Shown piece after piece: positions 45,059 to 55,537 of a stretch of DNA of 64,000 nt. Positions within the stretch are counted from its first letter, which is position 1, and the number at the start of each line of letters is the position of its first letter. Both the position numbers and the translations under genes were made by a program. The stretch is from Bugula neritina (Eukaryota; Bryozoa; Gymnolaemata; Cheilostomatida; Bugulidae), in assembly GCA_964035545.1 (NCBI GenBank), contig OZ037771.1, positions 7,978,690 to 8,042,689 on the forward strand, in the 5' to 3' direction. The notes under the pieces are model-generated. The model searched no databases and was not told where the DNA came from. It was given only the letters and a program-made list of their open reading frames with translations.

Positions 45059-45937
45059 CTACTTTTCCTGGTTTTGGTGCTCTCCGCAGGTTGAGCATTG
45101 CTGTGACAATTCTTTAATGTCGTTGTCTAATCTTGGCCAATAGACTGCTGTGCGGGCAAGTTGCTTCATACGTTGTCTGCCAAAGTGTCCCATATGTAGT
45201 ATTTCTAACACTTGTTTCTGCAGAGATAAAGGTATGAATATCCTTGCTCTATAGAGTAGGCATCCGCTTTCAACTGTCAGTGAGGTTGCGATCTTCTTGA
45301 AGTCTTTAATGGTGTAGCCATCAGCGATTGTTTCTGACGATTCTTTGCTTTCTTCACCATCCATCCATCCTTCCATAGTGTATCGCATCACGGTGCTGAG
45401 TACTGGATCTTTGGCCGTCTCTTTCTTTAGAACTCCAGGATCTGTGGGTTTCAGCTGCTTTTCAATAGTCTTTACTGTGCAAACTGTGTCGATATCCACA
45501 CCTTCTTCCTCCTTATCAAAGCCATCGTCTGATCCCATTGGTAGGCGACTCAGTACGTCTGCATTGCCGTGGTCTGAGGTCTTTCTGTGTTCAATGGTGT
45601 ACTTGTATTGGCTGAGAGTGAGTGCCCATCTAGCAAGTCTGTTGGCTGCCATAGCTGGTGTTGCTTTGTTAGGTCCAAAGATTGCCAGTAGTGGTCGGTG
45701 ATCTGTAACCAATACAAAGCTCCTTTCATACAGAAACTGATGAAACTTGGTGATTCCAAATATGATTGAGAGTGCTTCCTTCTGTACTTGACTGTATCTT
45801 TGCTGAGTTTTTGTCAGAGTTTTGCTGGCATGGACAATTGGTCGCTCTGTCCCGTCTTGGTAACGATGAAACAACACAACTCCAATTCCAACTTCTGATG
45901 CATCACAGGATATGCCAATTTGTAGAGAGGGGGTCAT
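45059..45937 (-). pseudogene. RNase H and integrase zinc module of nested gypsy element
   Basis: The frame begins in RNase H (CDASEVGIGVVLF, VTDHRPLLAIF), then an acidic linker and an integrase HHCC zinc module (HMGHFGRQRM to CSTCGEH). It ends at the TAG before the integrase core. Confidence 0.88.
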
Positions 45938-46440
45938 AGTGTGCTAATACCAGATCACTGCTTAACATCTTCTTCAGTTGTAAAAATGATGTTTGCTGCG
46001 TAGTACCCCACTGCCATTGCTCTCTTTTCTGCAATAACTTTTGAAGTGGTGATGTGACCGTGGAAAGATCCGGCAAGAACTTGTGGTAGAACTGTACAGA
46101 TCCTAGGAAGGATTTCAAGCTTCTAACATCAGTCGGGGCTGGCATCTTCTTCAAAGCTTCTACACCAAATCCTTTTTCTATACCTTTGTCAGAAAACTTG
46201 TGTCCCAGGTATTCTACTGACTGTTCTGCGAATACACATTTCTCCAGTTTGCATCTTAATCCTCGGTCTTGCAGCCGGTTGCAATAATCTTCGTAGATTT
46301 GTGATGTGATCTGTGGCTGTGGCTCCACTGACTAGAATGTCATCCAAATAGACTGCTACTCCGGGTAGATCACATGTGAGCTGCTCCATAATCTCCTGGA
46401 AATAACCGGGTACTGAGCTGATACCAAAAGGTAAGCGTTT
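45903..46440 (-). pseudogene. Reverse-transcriptase remnant of nested gypsy element
   Basis: Contains the catalytic-motif region (VAVYLDDILVSG, about 46330-46360) and thumb (EYLGHKFSDKGI, FLGSVQFYHKFLP) in different frames. RT sequence upstream of the LPFG motif is missing and joins almost directly to the protease-containing frame, so roughly the first half of RT is deleted. Confidence 0.8.
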
Positions 46441-47780
46441 CTGTAGGCTGCATCAAGGAATCCACAGAAACTCCCAATTGTTGAATTCCATCTCTGCCGA
46501 GTAGGTTTAAGTTGGGTATTCTGCTGATGATGAATTGAAGTTTCTTCTCCTGCTGGTCTCCGAATTTGGTGAAGAGTTCACAGGTTCCCATGATGTCAAT
46601 TGGATGATGAGTCGCTGATTCATAATGTATTTGTTGTGATTGAAGATTAGGTGATCCTAGTCTTTTCCAGTTCTCTAGAGACAAGAAGTTGTCTCCTGCT
46701 CCAGTGTCGACTTCTAATTGAAAAGGTTGACGTTGAAGAGTTACATCTACTTGTAGTTGAGGAACTGTGTTCATAGTCTTTAAGGTCCTGATAACTTTGA
46801 GTGGTTTGCTGTCATTCATCTTCTTCTTTCGGCATACAATTTCAAGATGTCCAGTGAGTTTGCAGTAGTTGCATGTAGAACTTTTGTATCTGCATTCTGC
46901 TGGCTGGTGATTTGTCTTTCCACAGCGATAACAGGGTTTGTTGATATGTGTTGGCTGAGTCTTTGGTGTAGAGCTTGGAGTCGTCTTCTTCTTCTTGCTG
47001 ACTTTATGGAGAGCGTTGACCTCTCCGTGAACAGTTTCTTTAGCTACTTTAGCTGCTTCTTCAGTTTCCACAGCGATTTCAGTAGCTCTGTTGAAAGTGA
47101 GATCTTCGTCCTTGAGTTTAAAGATTGCCTTCAGTATAGCTTCATTTCCTACTGAGCATATAAATCTGGTACGAAGTGCTTTATCTTGTGGGTCAGTAAT
47201 TGAAGAAAAGTCACAAGTTGTTGCGTCATGTCGAATCCTAGCTGCTAGTTCTGGAATAGTCTCCCCTGGCTTCCTTTTCATGTCGTGCCAAAATCTGTAT
47301 TTTTCTCTGATGATGAATGTCCTTGGGTTATATTGTGTCATCATGTAGTTGTTAACTTCATCCATCGTCAGTTTGTTGATCTCCTTCTTTGGTGTCTGCT
47401 GCTCCGCCCAATCACTCAACTGCTTGTAGATGGCTGTTGTTTGGTTTGTCAAAAATACTTGTGGTATTTTATCCTCTGCGATTGAGTTGGCTCCAATGAA
47501 GGTGGTGAATCTTGCTGAATATTGAGTCCATAGTTCTGTACTTGGATTAAATGCTGCAAAATTCGAGGTTGATGCTGGGGTTTTCTTCTCTGCTGACTGG
47601 GTGAGTAGTTGAATCAGCTCCCGATTTTCTGTTTGCTGCTGTTCTATCTATCTTTGCCTCTTGCTGTTCCATCCTTGCTTCTTGCTGTTCCATCTGTTGC
47701 TTCTGCAAATCCATCTGTTCCTTTTGCTGTGCCAACTGCTGGGTTAACAAAACTATCAGTTGATCTGTAGGTGTAGACAT
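46441..47780 (-). pseudogene. Gag and protease of nested gypsy element
   Basis: Gln-rich gag start (47547-47780), frameshifted into a 360-codon frame (46370-47452) with gag, zinc knuckles (CYRCGKTNHQPAEC, CNYCKLTGHLEIVC) and aspartic protease motif LEVDTGAGDNFL. The tail of that frame past about 46440 runs out of frame through RT. Confidence 0.85.
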
Positions 47781-47884
47781 AATTTTTGAAGTATGTCTAA
47801 ATGAAGAGTCTTTGAAGATTTGAAGATTCTGATGATAACCGCGTAAAGTAAAAGTAGATGATCAGTTGAAAATCCTTGAAGCTG

Positions 47885-47902
47885 ATCCCATCCTCGTCGC
47901 CA
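47885..47902 (-). promoter_or_regulatory. Primer-binding site, tRNA-Ser(GCT)-like
   Basis: Five nt beyond the 5' LTR the minus strand reads TGGCGACGAGGATGGGAT. Its first 11 bases fit the 3' end of eukaryotic tRNA-Ser(GCT) from memory. Confidence 0.6.
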
Positions 47903-47907
47903 AAATC

Positions 47908-48097
47908 TGTTGTGTTTCAAACAGGTGTATTGATCATAAAATAATTTACAATGAAAACAGTAGAAGTGTTACCACCTTATATATTAACTTGCACAGAAAA
48001 GCTGATATAGCTGTCTATAAATAAACAAAATAAGCGCTGAAGCTAACATGAAAAAGCCATTACATTTTTTAGATTTATGCAATGTCATGCTATAACA
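47908..48097 (-). repeat. 5' LTR of nested gypsy element
   Basis: 190-bp LTR, partner of 43904-44093. Confidence 0.92.
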
Positions 48098-49100
48098 AAC
48101 AGTATTCAAAGTAATGCATGACGCACCAGTGTCAAGATGAAATTCAATGTCATAAATAGTATTTACCTGCTTAGCAGTGAGCATCGCTAATGGTTTACAA
48201 TCCCATACTGTAGTGGAGATAGTACTTACATTCTGAGAGTCACTGTCTGAAGAGTAGTTTTAAGCGACTTGATTGGCTGTTTCGGTTGAGTCGAGATAAT
48301 GATGCATGCATGACCTGCAGTATGTGGCAAAGTGATTGAACTTCTTGCAATGATTGCGCTGCTTCCCATATGCTGGGCAAGCTCAAAGTGGAAGGTTGCC
48401 TCCACAGTTTCCACGCCTAGAAGCAACAACTGATTTTCTGACGTTGGGCTGAGAGCGAGTGTGTGAAAGCTGTCTTTTGTGTTTATCAGTATCACGAGTG
48501 TAGTCAGACTGGTATTGATTAGTCGTAGTTCTATCTTTTACCAAGTTTGCTTGTTCGAGTCTATAAGTGTTACCATTATTCATAGTCTTGTAGTCAATGG
48601 CTGATGCTTCTTCCCGTCTACAGAGCTTAAATGCTTTATCAACGTCAGAGTCAGTCAAGTCAAACAGTTTTTTTTTAATTTTGACACTTTCAATCCCTAG
48701 TATAAGTGCTTGTAGTATCAGTCGGTTGCTCATAACTTTCAAGTCACATAGTCCTGACATGGTATATAGTTCAGTCAAAAATTCGTCAAATACTTCTATT
48801 TCTTTGCTTACACATCAGTAGTGAATGAGTCCTAGCCACTAAGTTTATTCTTGGCTTGCAGTAGTCATCGAATTGCTTCGCTACTTTGTAGTCAGTTTTG
48901 TCATTGTTGTCAGTTCAGGTAAAAGATTCGTATATTTGGTATGCAATTTTCACTTTGCTATTGGCTGTATTTTTCGTGGTGGCAGTTAAAAAAAATTCAA
49001 AGTCACGTTTAAAAGTTTTGCACTCTTTAGGTAGATTCGGTCCATCTGCTAATGATTTTAGATGTCAATCACAGCCTGATTTCAACACCCTACTTATCAA
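48098..49100 (-). pseudogene. Decayed gypsy element: gag and start of protease
   Basis: Gag (48383-48778) contains AFKLCRREEASAI, a typical end-of-capsid motif, then a frameshifted zinc knuckle near 48300-48370. The protease start with FHLDTGASCITL lies at about 48105-48184. Its frame stops at the nested element and resumes on the far side (43903 leftward), proving that the element at 43904-48097 landed inside this one. Confidence 0.8.
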
Positions 49101-49138
49101 AGTTTTTTTTAAACTTCTTTAGTTGTTTTCAAAGCTTT

Positions 49139-50210
49139 TCACTTTTCATAATGAAATGTTTTAGCACTTTTTAGAAACTCTAAGCCATACTGCCGACAGA
49201 ATCTTGGCAAGCTGTTAATAAAAGTCATGAGCTTGCTTCTCTCTTCTAATAATGCCATGAGGTCTTTTTCAATGGTATTTATTTGACAATAGGCTTCTTC
49301 TGTTTTCGTTTTGTACTGCTCCACTTGAGCATCTGTGATAACAGATGAGTGAACTCTTCAACAAAGAAAAGAGAGTTTTGATTTAGTCTTAGACAGTGAA
49401 TCCTGCTGTTGCTTCTCTACTTGAAAAACCAAACTATCGCTGTTGCTCTTCAGGCCATCAATCACATCATCCATGTTATTCTGTCTTTCAGTCAACTCTT
49501 TCTGAAGATTGACTAGAATATTCCCAGTTTATCCTGAAAAGACTCAGTTTTGTTTTGAATATGCGCTGCTGAAGATAGAGTGGCTGATTGCAGCTTCACT
49601 ATTTCCTTAATTAGTCCGTGAAGTTGAGCCAATCTTTGACCCTATTCGAATAAAACAAATACAGTCATGTTTCTAAAGATGTATGGTGCATGGCAAGGCT
49701 ACTTTTGGTTATAAAGGCCAAGTGTTTTATTGCCATCGAAACCCAACATATTTTTCCAGAGTTGCTGAATACAGCTAAGCAGTTTGTAATGAGAGATATG
49801 CAACAAGCAAGTGGAATGGATAAAGATCTTCAAAATGCTAGTGATGTCCATGCAATAGGTAAGTACTGTGACAGCACGGATGCTGTATGGCACAGACTGC
49901 AACTTAACTTTATTAAAAGAGTAACAGCTTCATCATAAGTTTGTCTGACTACATCATAATAAGCATTCAAATCTAAAGAGGAGACGACTCTATAGTCTGC
50001 ATATTTATCATCTGCCTCAACTATGTTGCAATAACTTGTGTGAAAGTCATTAAACTCGGAGTGAACTTCATTTAACTGTTTATATAACTGCTGAAAAAGT
50101 TCTAAGTCATTGGGGTTGGAAGTACTTAGCTGTCTGCATAATGAAGTTATTCTGGTCTTCAACTTCAATCTTTGTAACGTCAGTTGAATAATTTCCTCCT
50201 TGTCGCCCAT
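49139..50210 (-). pseudogene. BEL/Pao gag-like and coiled-coil remnant
   Basis: 49830-50210 encodes a helical domain (includes LYKQLNEVHSEFNDFHTSY) homologous to the gag domain at 33150-33663 but on the opposite strand, so a second or inverted BEL/Pao copy contributed to the nest. Further left (49139-49700) are broken coiled-coil frames I do not recognise. Confidence 0.45.
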
Positions 50211-50925
50211 GTTGAGTGGGTAGACTACTGTTTTGTGGTGTACTTGTCTGCATATCTATCTTTAGTCACTTTATAACTTGGTCCTCTGCATGTAACCACC
50301 AGAATAATTGTATGCCTTCTGTCTAAGCTCTTTTTTGGCTATAGGGTGCTATCGTTATTGCCACTCTATCTTCCAAAGTAGTTGTTACTTTATCTCTTAC
50401 AGTAATTGTTACTGTAACAGCATGAATGCTGTATGGCATGGATGCCTCTCAAGATAATTGTTACTGTGTCAGCACGAATGCTGAGTGGCACAGATGCCCA
50501 TGTGTAGCATTGATGCTGTATGCTGGATGCACAGATGCAGGCCACAACTAAACCTTTTGCCTTATGCCAACAGTCTATATTTCTCACAAAACTCAAACTG
50601 TAACCTATAACCGTAAAAACATCTTGTTAAATTAACATTACTCAACACAGCTATTTCTGACAGAACTTTTAATTATCAAAGTTAAAAAGAAAAGATAGTA
50701 ACAATTACAATTATTTGGACAATAAAGTTTAAGTTGCCTGCACTTTTAACAAAAGGGAAATTGAGCTGTACTGACTCAATAAACAAAAACTACCAGTAAA
50801 AAGCTAATGCAAAAGCTTTCACAAAAGTTTTCATCAAACAATCAAAAAGCTCCTGCAACAAGTACACACGACTCCATCCTGTGAGAAATGAGCTAGGCAT
50901 TTGGATAGTTAGAACAAAACTTTAG
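50211..50925. other. Nest spacer, no domain seen
   Basis: No recognisable coding or terminal-repeat signature. Short imperfect repeats (TACTGTAACAGCATGAATGC-like, 50400-50520) are visible. Confidence 0.4.
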
Positions 50926-50929
50926 GAAA

Positions 50930-52130
50930 CAATCCCCTGGCTGTAGATCCATCAATTTTACCCATCCCTTTGCCCATCGATGATCCATTGACTTTAACTT
51001 TAGTTCGTAAAGCGCATATTACAAGTGAACATTGTAGTAGGATTTTACATTGGCTAAGCTTAGACAAGATTATTGGTGTATTAGTGATCTAAAGTTAGCT
51101 AGGAAGGTAGTAAATAATCGTCAGAAGTGCCGCCTAAGAGATGCAAAGCTCCTTTAACAACAGATGGGAGTTTTACCTAGAGAGCGAGTTACGCCAGGCC
51201 GTCCTTTTAATTGTGTTATGGTAGACTTTTTGGGTCATATTTGATGAGAGATTAAGTAGAGCACAGAAAAAGTAGGAACACACATGGGATTCTCTAAATT
51301 GATAATTTATATTTATGAGCGGGTCACATTGAAGCTGCTTTTGGGTATGATACTTCGGGCTTTCTTCTCAATCTTAAAAAATTTACCAGCTTAAGAGGAT
51401 GGCCACAGGTGATTCTCAGCTCATTGGAACAAAAAGGGAGTTGTCAACTATGTGGGAAACCACTTGCAGACTTTGTGCTTAAAAGAAAATTAAATGGGTC
51501 ACAGGGCTTGCAGACAGCAGTTGGCATCAAGATGCAGTAGAATTTCTTGTCAAAGCTACTAAGCGAGCACTAAAATTTGCTATCAACAATCAGAGACTGT
51601 CAGCATTAGAATTTTCAACAATATTGACAAAAGTAGCAGATTTATTAAATAAAAACCTTTGAGAACACTAATTAGTGACAGTGACCTCGTTGTAAAATCC
51701 TTACTCCTAATCTTCCCTTGCTAGGTAGATCTGAGGCTACAAATCCTGGCGGATTGAAAAATGATTTCAACCTCAACGGTAGAGTGAAGGTTGTAGGCCG
51801 GGTTACTCGACTGTTTTGGGAAATGTGTGTTAAGAATTGTGCGCTCACTCTTATGATTCAGCGCAAGTGGAAAACTCGAACGCCAAATTTGCAACCGGGA
51901 ATATAGTAGTTGTAGCTGATGTTAACGTGCTTCATGGCCAATATAAAATTGGTATGGTGAGGGAGGTTTTTCCAAGGGTAGATGGCATAGTTCGAAAAGA
52001 AGTGGTATCTTATAACAGTTTAAAGGTGGGAGAACAAACCTATGAATATAAAGGGGCTAAAGATATTTTTGTTACATGTTGTGTTCAACGCCTCAGACTT
52101 CTATGCCCTGGGGATACCAATAACAAGTAA
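50930..52130 (+). pseudogene. BEL/Pao integrase and C-terminal domain, degenerate
   Basis: Broken plus-strand frames. An integrase zinc-module region (RKAHITSEHCSRILHWLS) and MGVLPRERVTPGRPFN, the usual lead-in to the BEL/Pao integrase core, come first. Core remnants follow near 51480-51660, then a DUF5641-like C-terminal domain across 51718-51906 and 51837-52130 (LHGQYKIGMVREVFPRVDG). Several stops and shifts are present. This is the 3' part of the element whose gag lies at 33150-34368. Confidence 0.75.
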
Positions 52131-52225
52131 GAACGGTGCTTGAATGATGTAGACTGAGTAATTCATTTTTGTACTGCTTACCCTAGTAAATAAATTGGTG
52201 TGCATACTTTTATTGCTAGTTATTG

Positions 52226-52600
52226 TTAGGGTCATGGTCTCTTAACTAGCCATGATCATGCCAACATCACCCCTCCGATGTGCCAGGGAGATAATTCTGA
52301 CTGTTCACCTATATTTTACTGAAATTATGCTGTTAGCTTTTGCGGTTTGGTGAGCTAGTTTTTGGCTTTTGTTATTTGATTTTTGGCTGTAAATGAAACG
52401 ACTTAGTTTGTATTATAATTGTTATTGGTTTCATTTTTCAGAAAAATGTTCAAAGGAGCTGATATTTGCAAGTGTTGTTATGAATTAAAAGTTTTTTTTG
52501 TTGATATTGTATATTTGAAAGTTAATTATGCATATTTTTTTGTACAGATGTAACTATTTTCCTTATATAGAGTATACGTCAAAGACAGAGCAATAACTAC
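52226..52600 (+). mobile_element. Probable 3' LTR of BEL/Pao element
   Basis: Begins TGTTAGGGTCATGGTC and ends near AACTACA. Its second part matches 32308-32605. It directly follows the BEL/Pao integrase remnant. Confidence 0.65.
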
Positions 52601-52604
52601 ATAC

Positions 52605-54085
52605 AAACATCTCGGTGTAGACAACTTCCCAAATTATTGTAATGAACGGAAGTTATAGTTTTAGGTTGGCAACAATTATCCCTTGTTGAAATTTTTTTTT
52701 ACTAGAATACCTAACCCAATGAACCAAAACTTGATTATATATAGAAGGTTATGTTCAATGATATATTATATTTATATTATATTATATTATATTTCAATGC
52801 GATACAGAAAACATTACATACAACTATATTGAAGCCAATAGAGAATAGGTTTTCACTGAAACAAGTCACATACATTACATGAAAACATGCATGCAAAATG
52901 ATTTATTGCTCATTTATCTGCTGGACAGCTAAATCACTACATTGACTGTAAAATGCACATATTTTCAATATATCATTAGGGGCCTACTGCAATATTCTAA
53001 ATGTTTATATGTGTGTTTGTGCAATGTGCATAATAATAATATATACATATAAATAATGCAGGATACAGCCTAATATACAATATACATAATGCACAATATT
53101 ATTGTAATTTTGTGCTCTGCAATAAAATTACTAAGGTGAGAGTATGTGGAACCAATGCTAGAACATAACTTCCTGTGATTATGTGAAAGGGTTAGATGAG
53201 AGAGTTGTCTGTCAATCAATGCATAGTGTAGACTTGCTATATTATAGAGTTTACACCTAACTCTTTATATAATCACTTGAACAAGTCTAAAGAACAATAG
53301 TCTCGCAACAAAACAGTACATGAATAGAGTTATAGAAGTCTGAATGCGACTGTCACTGCAAACCATCTTGCTTATATAGGGGGATGGTCTCTTCTCATTG
53401 GTCCACATCATCGGCCACCACTCCTGCTGCGGGGAAACTCGCGAAAGTGTCATTTCATCATCTTTTGGCAGTGAATCAAGAATTAGTACACACGTATAAG
53501 TGTAGAAACAAAAGGGACAAATGCTGCTTCTGAAAACAAGACTCTGCATGGACTTTACTTTTTGAATTATTATTAGCAGTAATTTGGTATAGTAACCAGA
53601 AAATACGTTAAATATTGTAGTGGCTTTTAAATATCGTGGTGCACTGCTCTCCATACTATAGAATATAAAGCATTGTTTACGATATAAAGCATACTCCCAG
53701 CATAGTATTAAATTTTGATGTTTTATAAAACTGCTGAACTATAAAGTCTGAAAATGATTTACTAATCAGTATAAAATACACAGAGGCCTACTACTAACTC
53801 ACACAGATACAATCTCAGAGCTGCATGAACTGTAGTTTACACACATTTATCTGCAAACTTTTGCACCCTTTCAAAATAATTCTACAAGAAATATTAGGTA
53901 TACAAATACTTATGTCATTGCAAAGACTAAGTATAAATCAGGCCAGTCTGTAATTGTTTACAATATATGTACAATTTCATATAAAAGTACTAAAAGATCT
54001 GTTCTGTGTGAGATTTTTGTGTGAAGATTGACTTTACTTAAGTGTCAAAGGACAGTGATTTTAGCCTCATATGTTTTCTTATACA
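52605..54085. other. Stretch without a recognised gene
   Basis: AT-rich except a GC-richer patch at 53380-53470. The 129-codon minus-strand frame at 53265-53654 has no recognisable domain. Confidence 0.4.
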
Positions 54086-54089
54086 CTAT

Positions 54090-54150
54090 TTATATATATA
54101 TATTACTATATCTATATTACTATATTACTATATATATATATATATATATC
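54090..54150. repeat. TA-rich microsatellite left of the ribozyme
   Basis: TATATATAT tracts with TTACTATATC interruptions abut the ribozyme's 3' side (minus-strand sense). Confidence 0.9.
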
Positions 54151-54154
54151 TCAA

Positions 54155-54202
54155 TCTGTGGACAGCAGCTGTTTCGGGATTTGTCCCCTCATCAGCACAG
54201 AA
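54155..54202 (-). ncRNA. Hammerhead ribozyme
   Basis: On the minus strand, stem I (TCTGTG, 54201-54196) leads into the core CTGATGA (54195-54189). Stem-loop II is GGGGACAAATCCC (54188-54176). The core GAA (54175-54173) and stem III (ACAG-CTG-CTGU type hairpin, 54172-54162) follow, then the cleavage-site C at 54161. The strand continues CACAGA (54160-54155), which pairs fully with the first stem-I strand. All three stems form and every conserved core base is present, so self-cleavage after 54161 is predicted. Such ribozymes occur in Penelope-like retroelements and small retrozymes of animals. No reverse transcriptase is visible nearby. Confidence 0.88.
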
Positions 54203-54291
54203 CAGAATACCATGGCCCACACCTTCGCAATAGTAAAACTTATAGTTTTACTGAAGCATATTTAAAAGGTGTGTAAACTCAAGCCAGAGTG

Positions 54292-54294
<3 letters not shown>

Positions 54295-54341
<47 letters not shown>
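54295..54341. repeat. (TA)n microsatellite right of the ribozyme
   Basis: A pure TA run about 90 bp beyond the ribozyme. The ribozyme-bearing unit (about 54151-54294) thus sits between two TA tracts. Confidence 0.95.
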
Positions 54342-54348
<7 letters not shown>

Positions 54349-55480
54349 GCCTAAAATAACAAAATTACATATATACAGTTGTAGATAAATGACATATATA
54401 ATAAATCACAACTGTGATAAGTTTGATGCAATAAATAATAAGAACACATGAATTTATTATGTAAAATTGTTGAGTAAATATAAAATAATATAACAAATAA
54501 CATAACTGACCTGTACTCTTATAAACAATCTCTTTATTACATGTTCACATTCTGTCAGCAAAATAATTAACTTTTATTAAATTAAAGCAAAAGTTTATGA
54601 GTGTACTCTATGATGTTGAAGGCTGTCTGGCTGATTGGGTTAAAATTATAAGAAATGACCTGTTCTAATGAACTTATGAATGCTGCATCATTGCCTGGTG
54701 CTTGCAGGGTTAATTACCTTGAGCGTTGATCATAATGCTTATGCAAGAAGACAAAGAAGCATTTTATGTGTATTGTAAATGAAACTGAGTAATTCTTAAA
54801 GCAGATTCTACTTGTCAGTATAACATGTTATATGAATGTGAATGCAATTATGCATATCAGCATTATTGTTAAGTGAAACTATCACTGCATTCTTGCTACC
54901 TTTACAAAATATAGCTTTAAGTTTTTCCTTTGATATATGACTTTTCCCTTAAAAGTGAACATAAAAACAGTGGCTATAGCATTTAACTTCTTTTATTTAT
55001 CAACAAGATTTTGACTTCACAAAACTACTATGCCTCTAGTAAATATTTATCTTTTCAAGTGAACAACCAGTTTAATTGGATGATTGAATATCTACCTGTA
55101 CTACAGATAGAACAGCTTCCACTATTCCATATATATAAAAGCTTGCACTGTTATATTGATTATATATATTACTAAACGTTATTAACATCTCAACTTGTGC
55201 AATATGATTCCCACTACTTTATTGCACTATAAATGCAAAACTGTTTGTTTTTGGCAAAAAAGGAAAGGTAGATAGCATTTGCAATTAATTTCCTTCTCAA
55301 AATAACCAAAATCGTTTGCTAGATACGACAGTTACAGAATAATTAAATAAAAACTTATCAAGAACATAGTATAGAATCATAGAAGTAGACAGTAATAGTA
55401 CCAACATACATGACAATCTGCCCTTTCTGTTGGCTTTACAAAACAATTACAGAGGAGGGTAAAGGAAATTAGTAGACTAA
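54342..55480. other. Stretch without a recognised gene
   Basis: AT-rich 3' flank of the LRR gene. No coding signature seen. Confidence 0.45.
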
Positions 55481-55482
55481 AC

Positions 55483-55488
55483 TTTATT
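55483..55488 (-). terminator. Polyadenylation signal AATAAA of LRR gene
   Basis: AATAAA on the minus strand about 50 nt beyond the TGA stop at 55538. Confidence 0.55.
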
Positions 55489-55537
55489 TCAAGGCTGCTA
55501 TAAGTTGTTGTGAAGTTAAATATTTCTACAGATCAGT

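Larger units (their letters stand above)
43904..48097 (-). mobile_element. Defective Ty3/gypsy element nested in a gypsy element
   Basis: 190-bp LTRs at 43904-44093 and 47908-48097 (TGTTGTG...TATAACA) differ at about three positions. A perfect 5-bp target duplication AACAG flanks it (43899-43903, 48098-48102). The internal order is gag, protease, RT remnant, RNase H, integrase. The internal region is only about 3.8 kb because the N-terminal part of RT is deleted. Confidence 0.92.

Noticed and set aside
53265-53654. 129-codon minus-strand frame
   Set aside because: No recognisable domain, no splice-phase partners and mixed composition; a chance frame is more likely.
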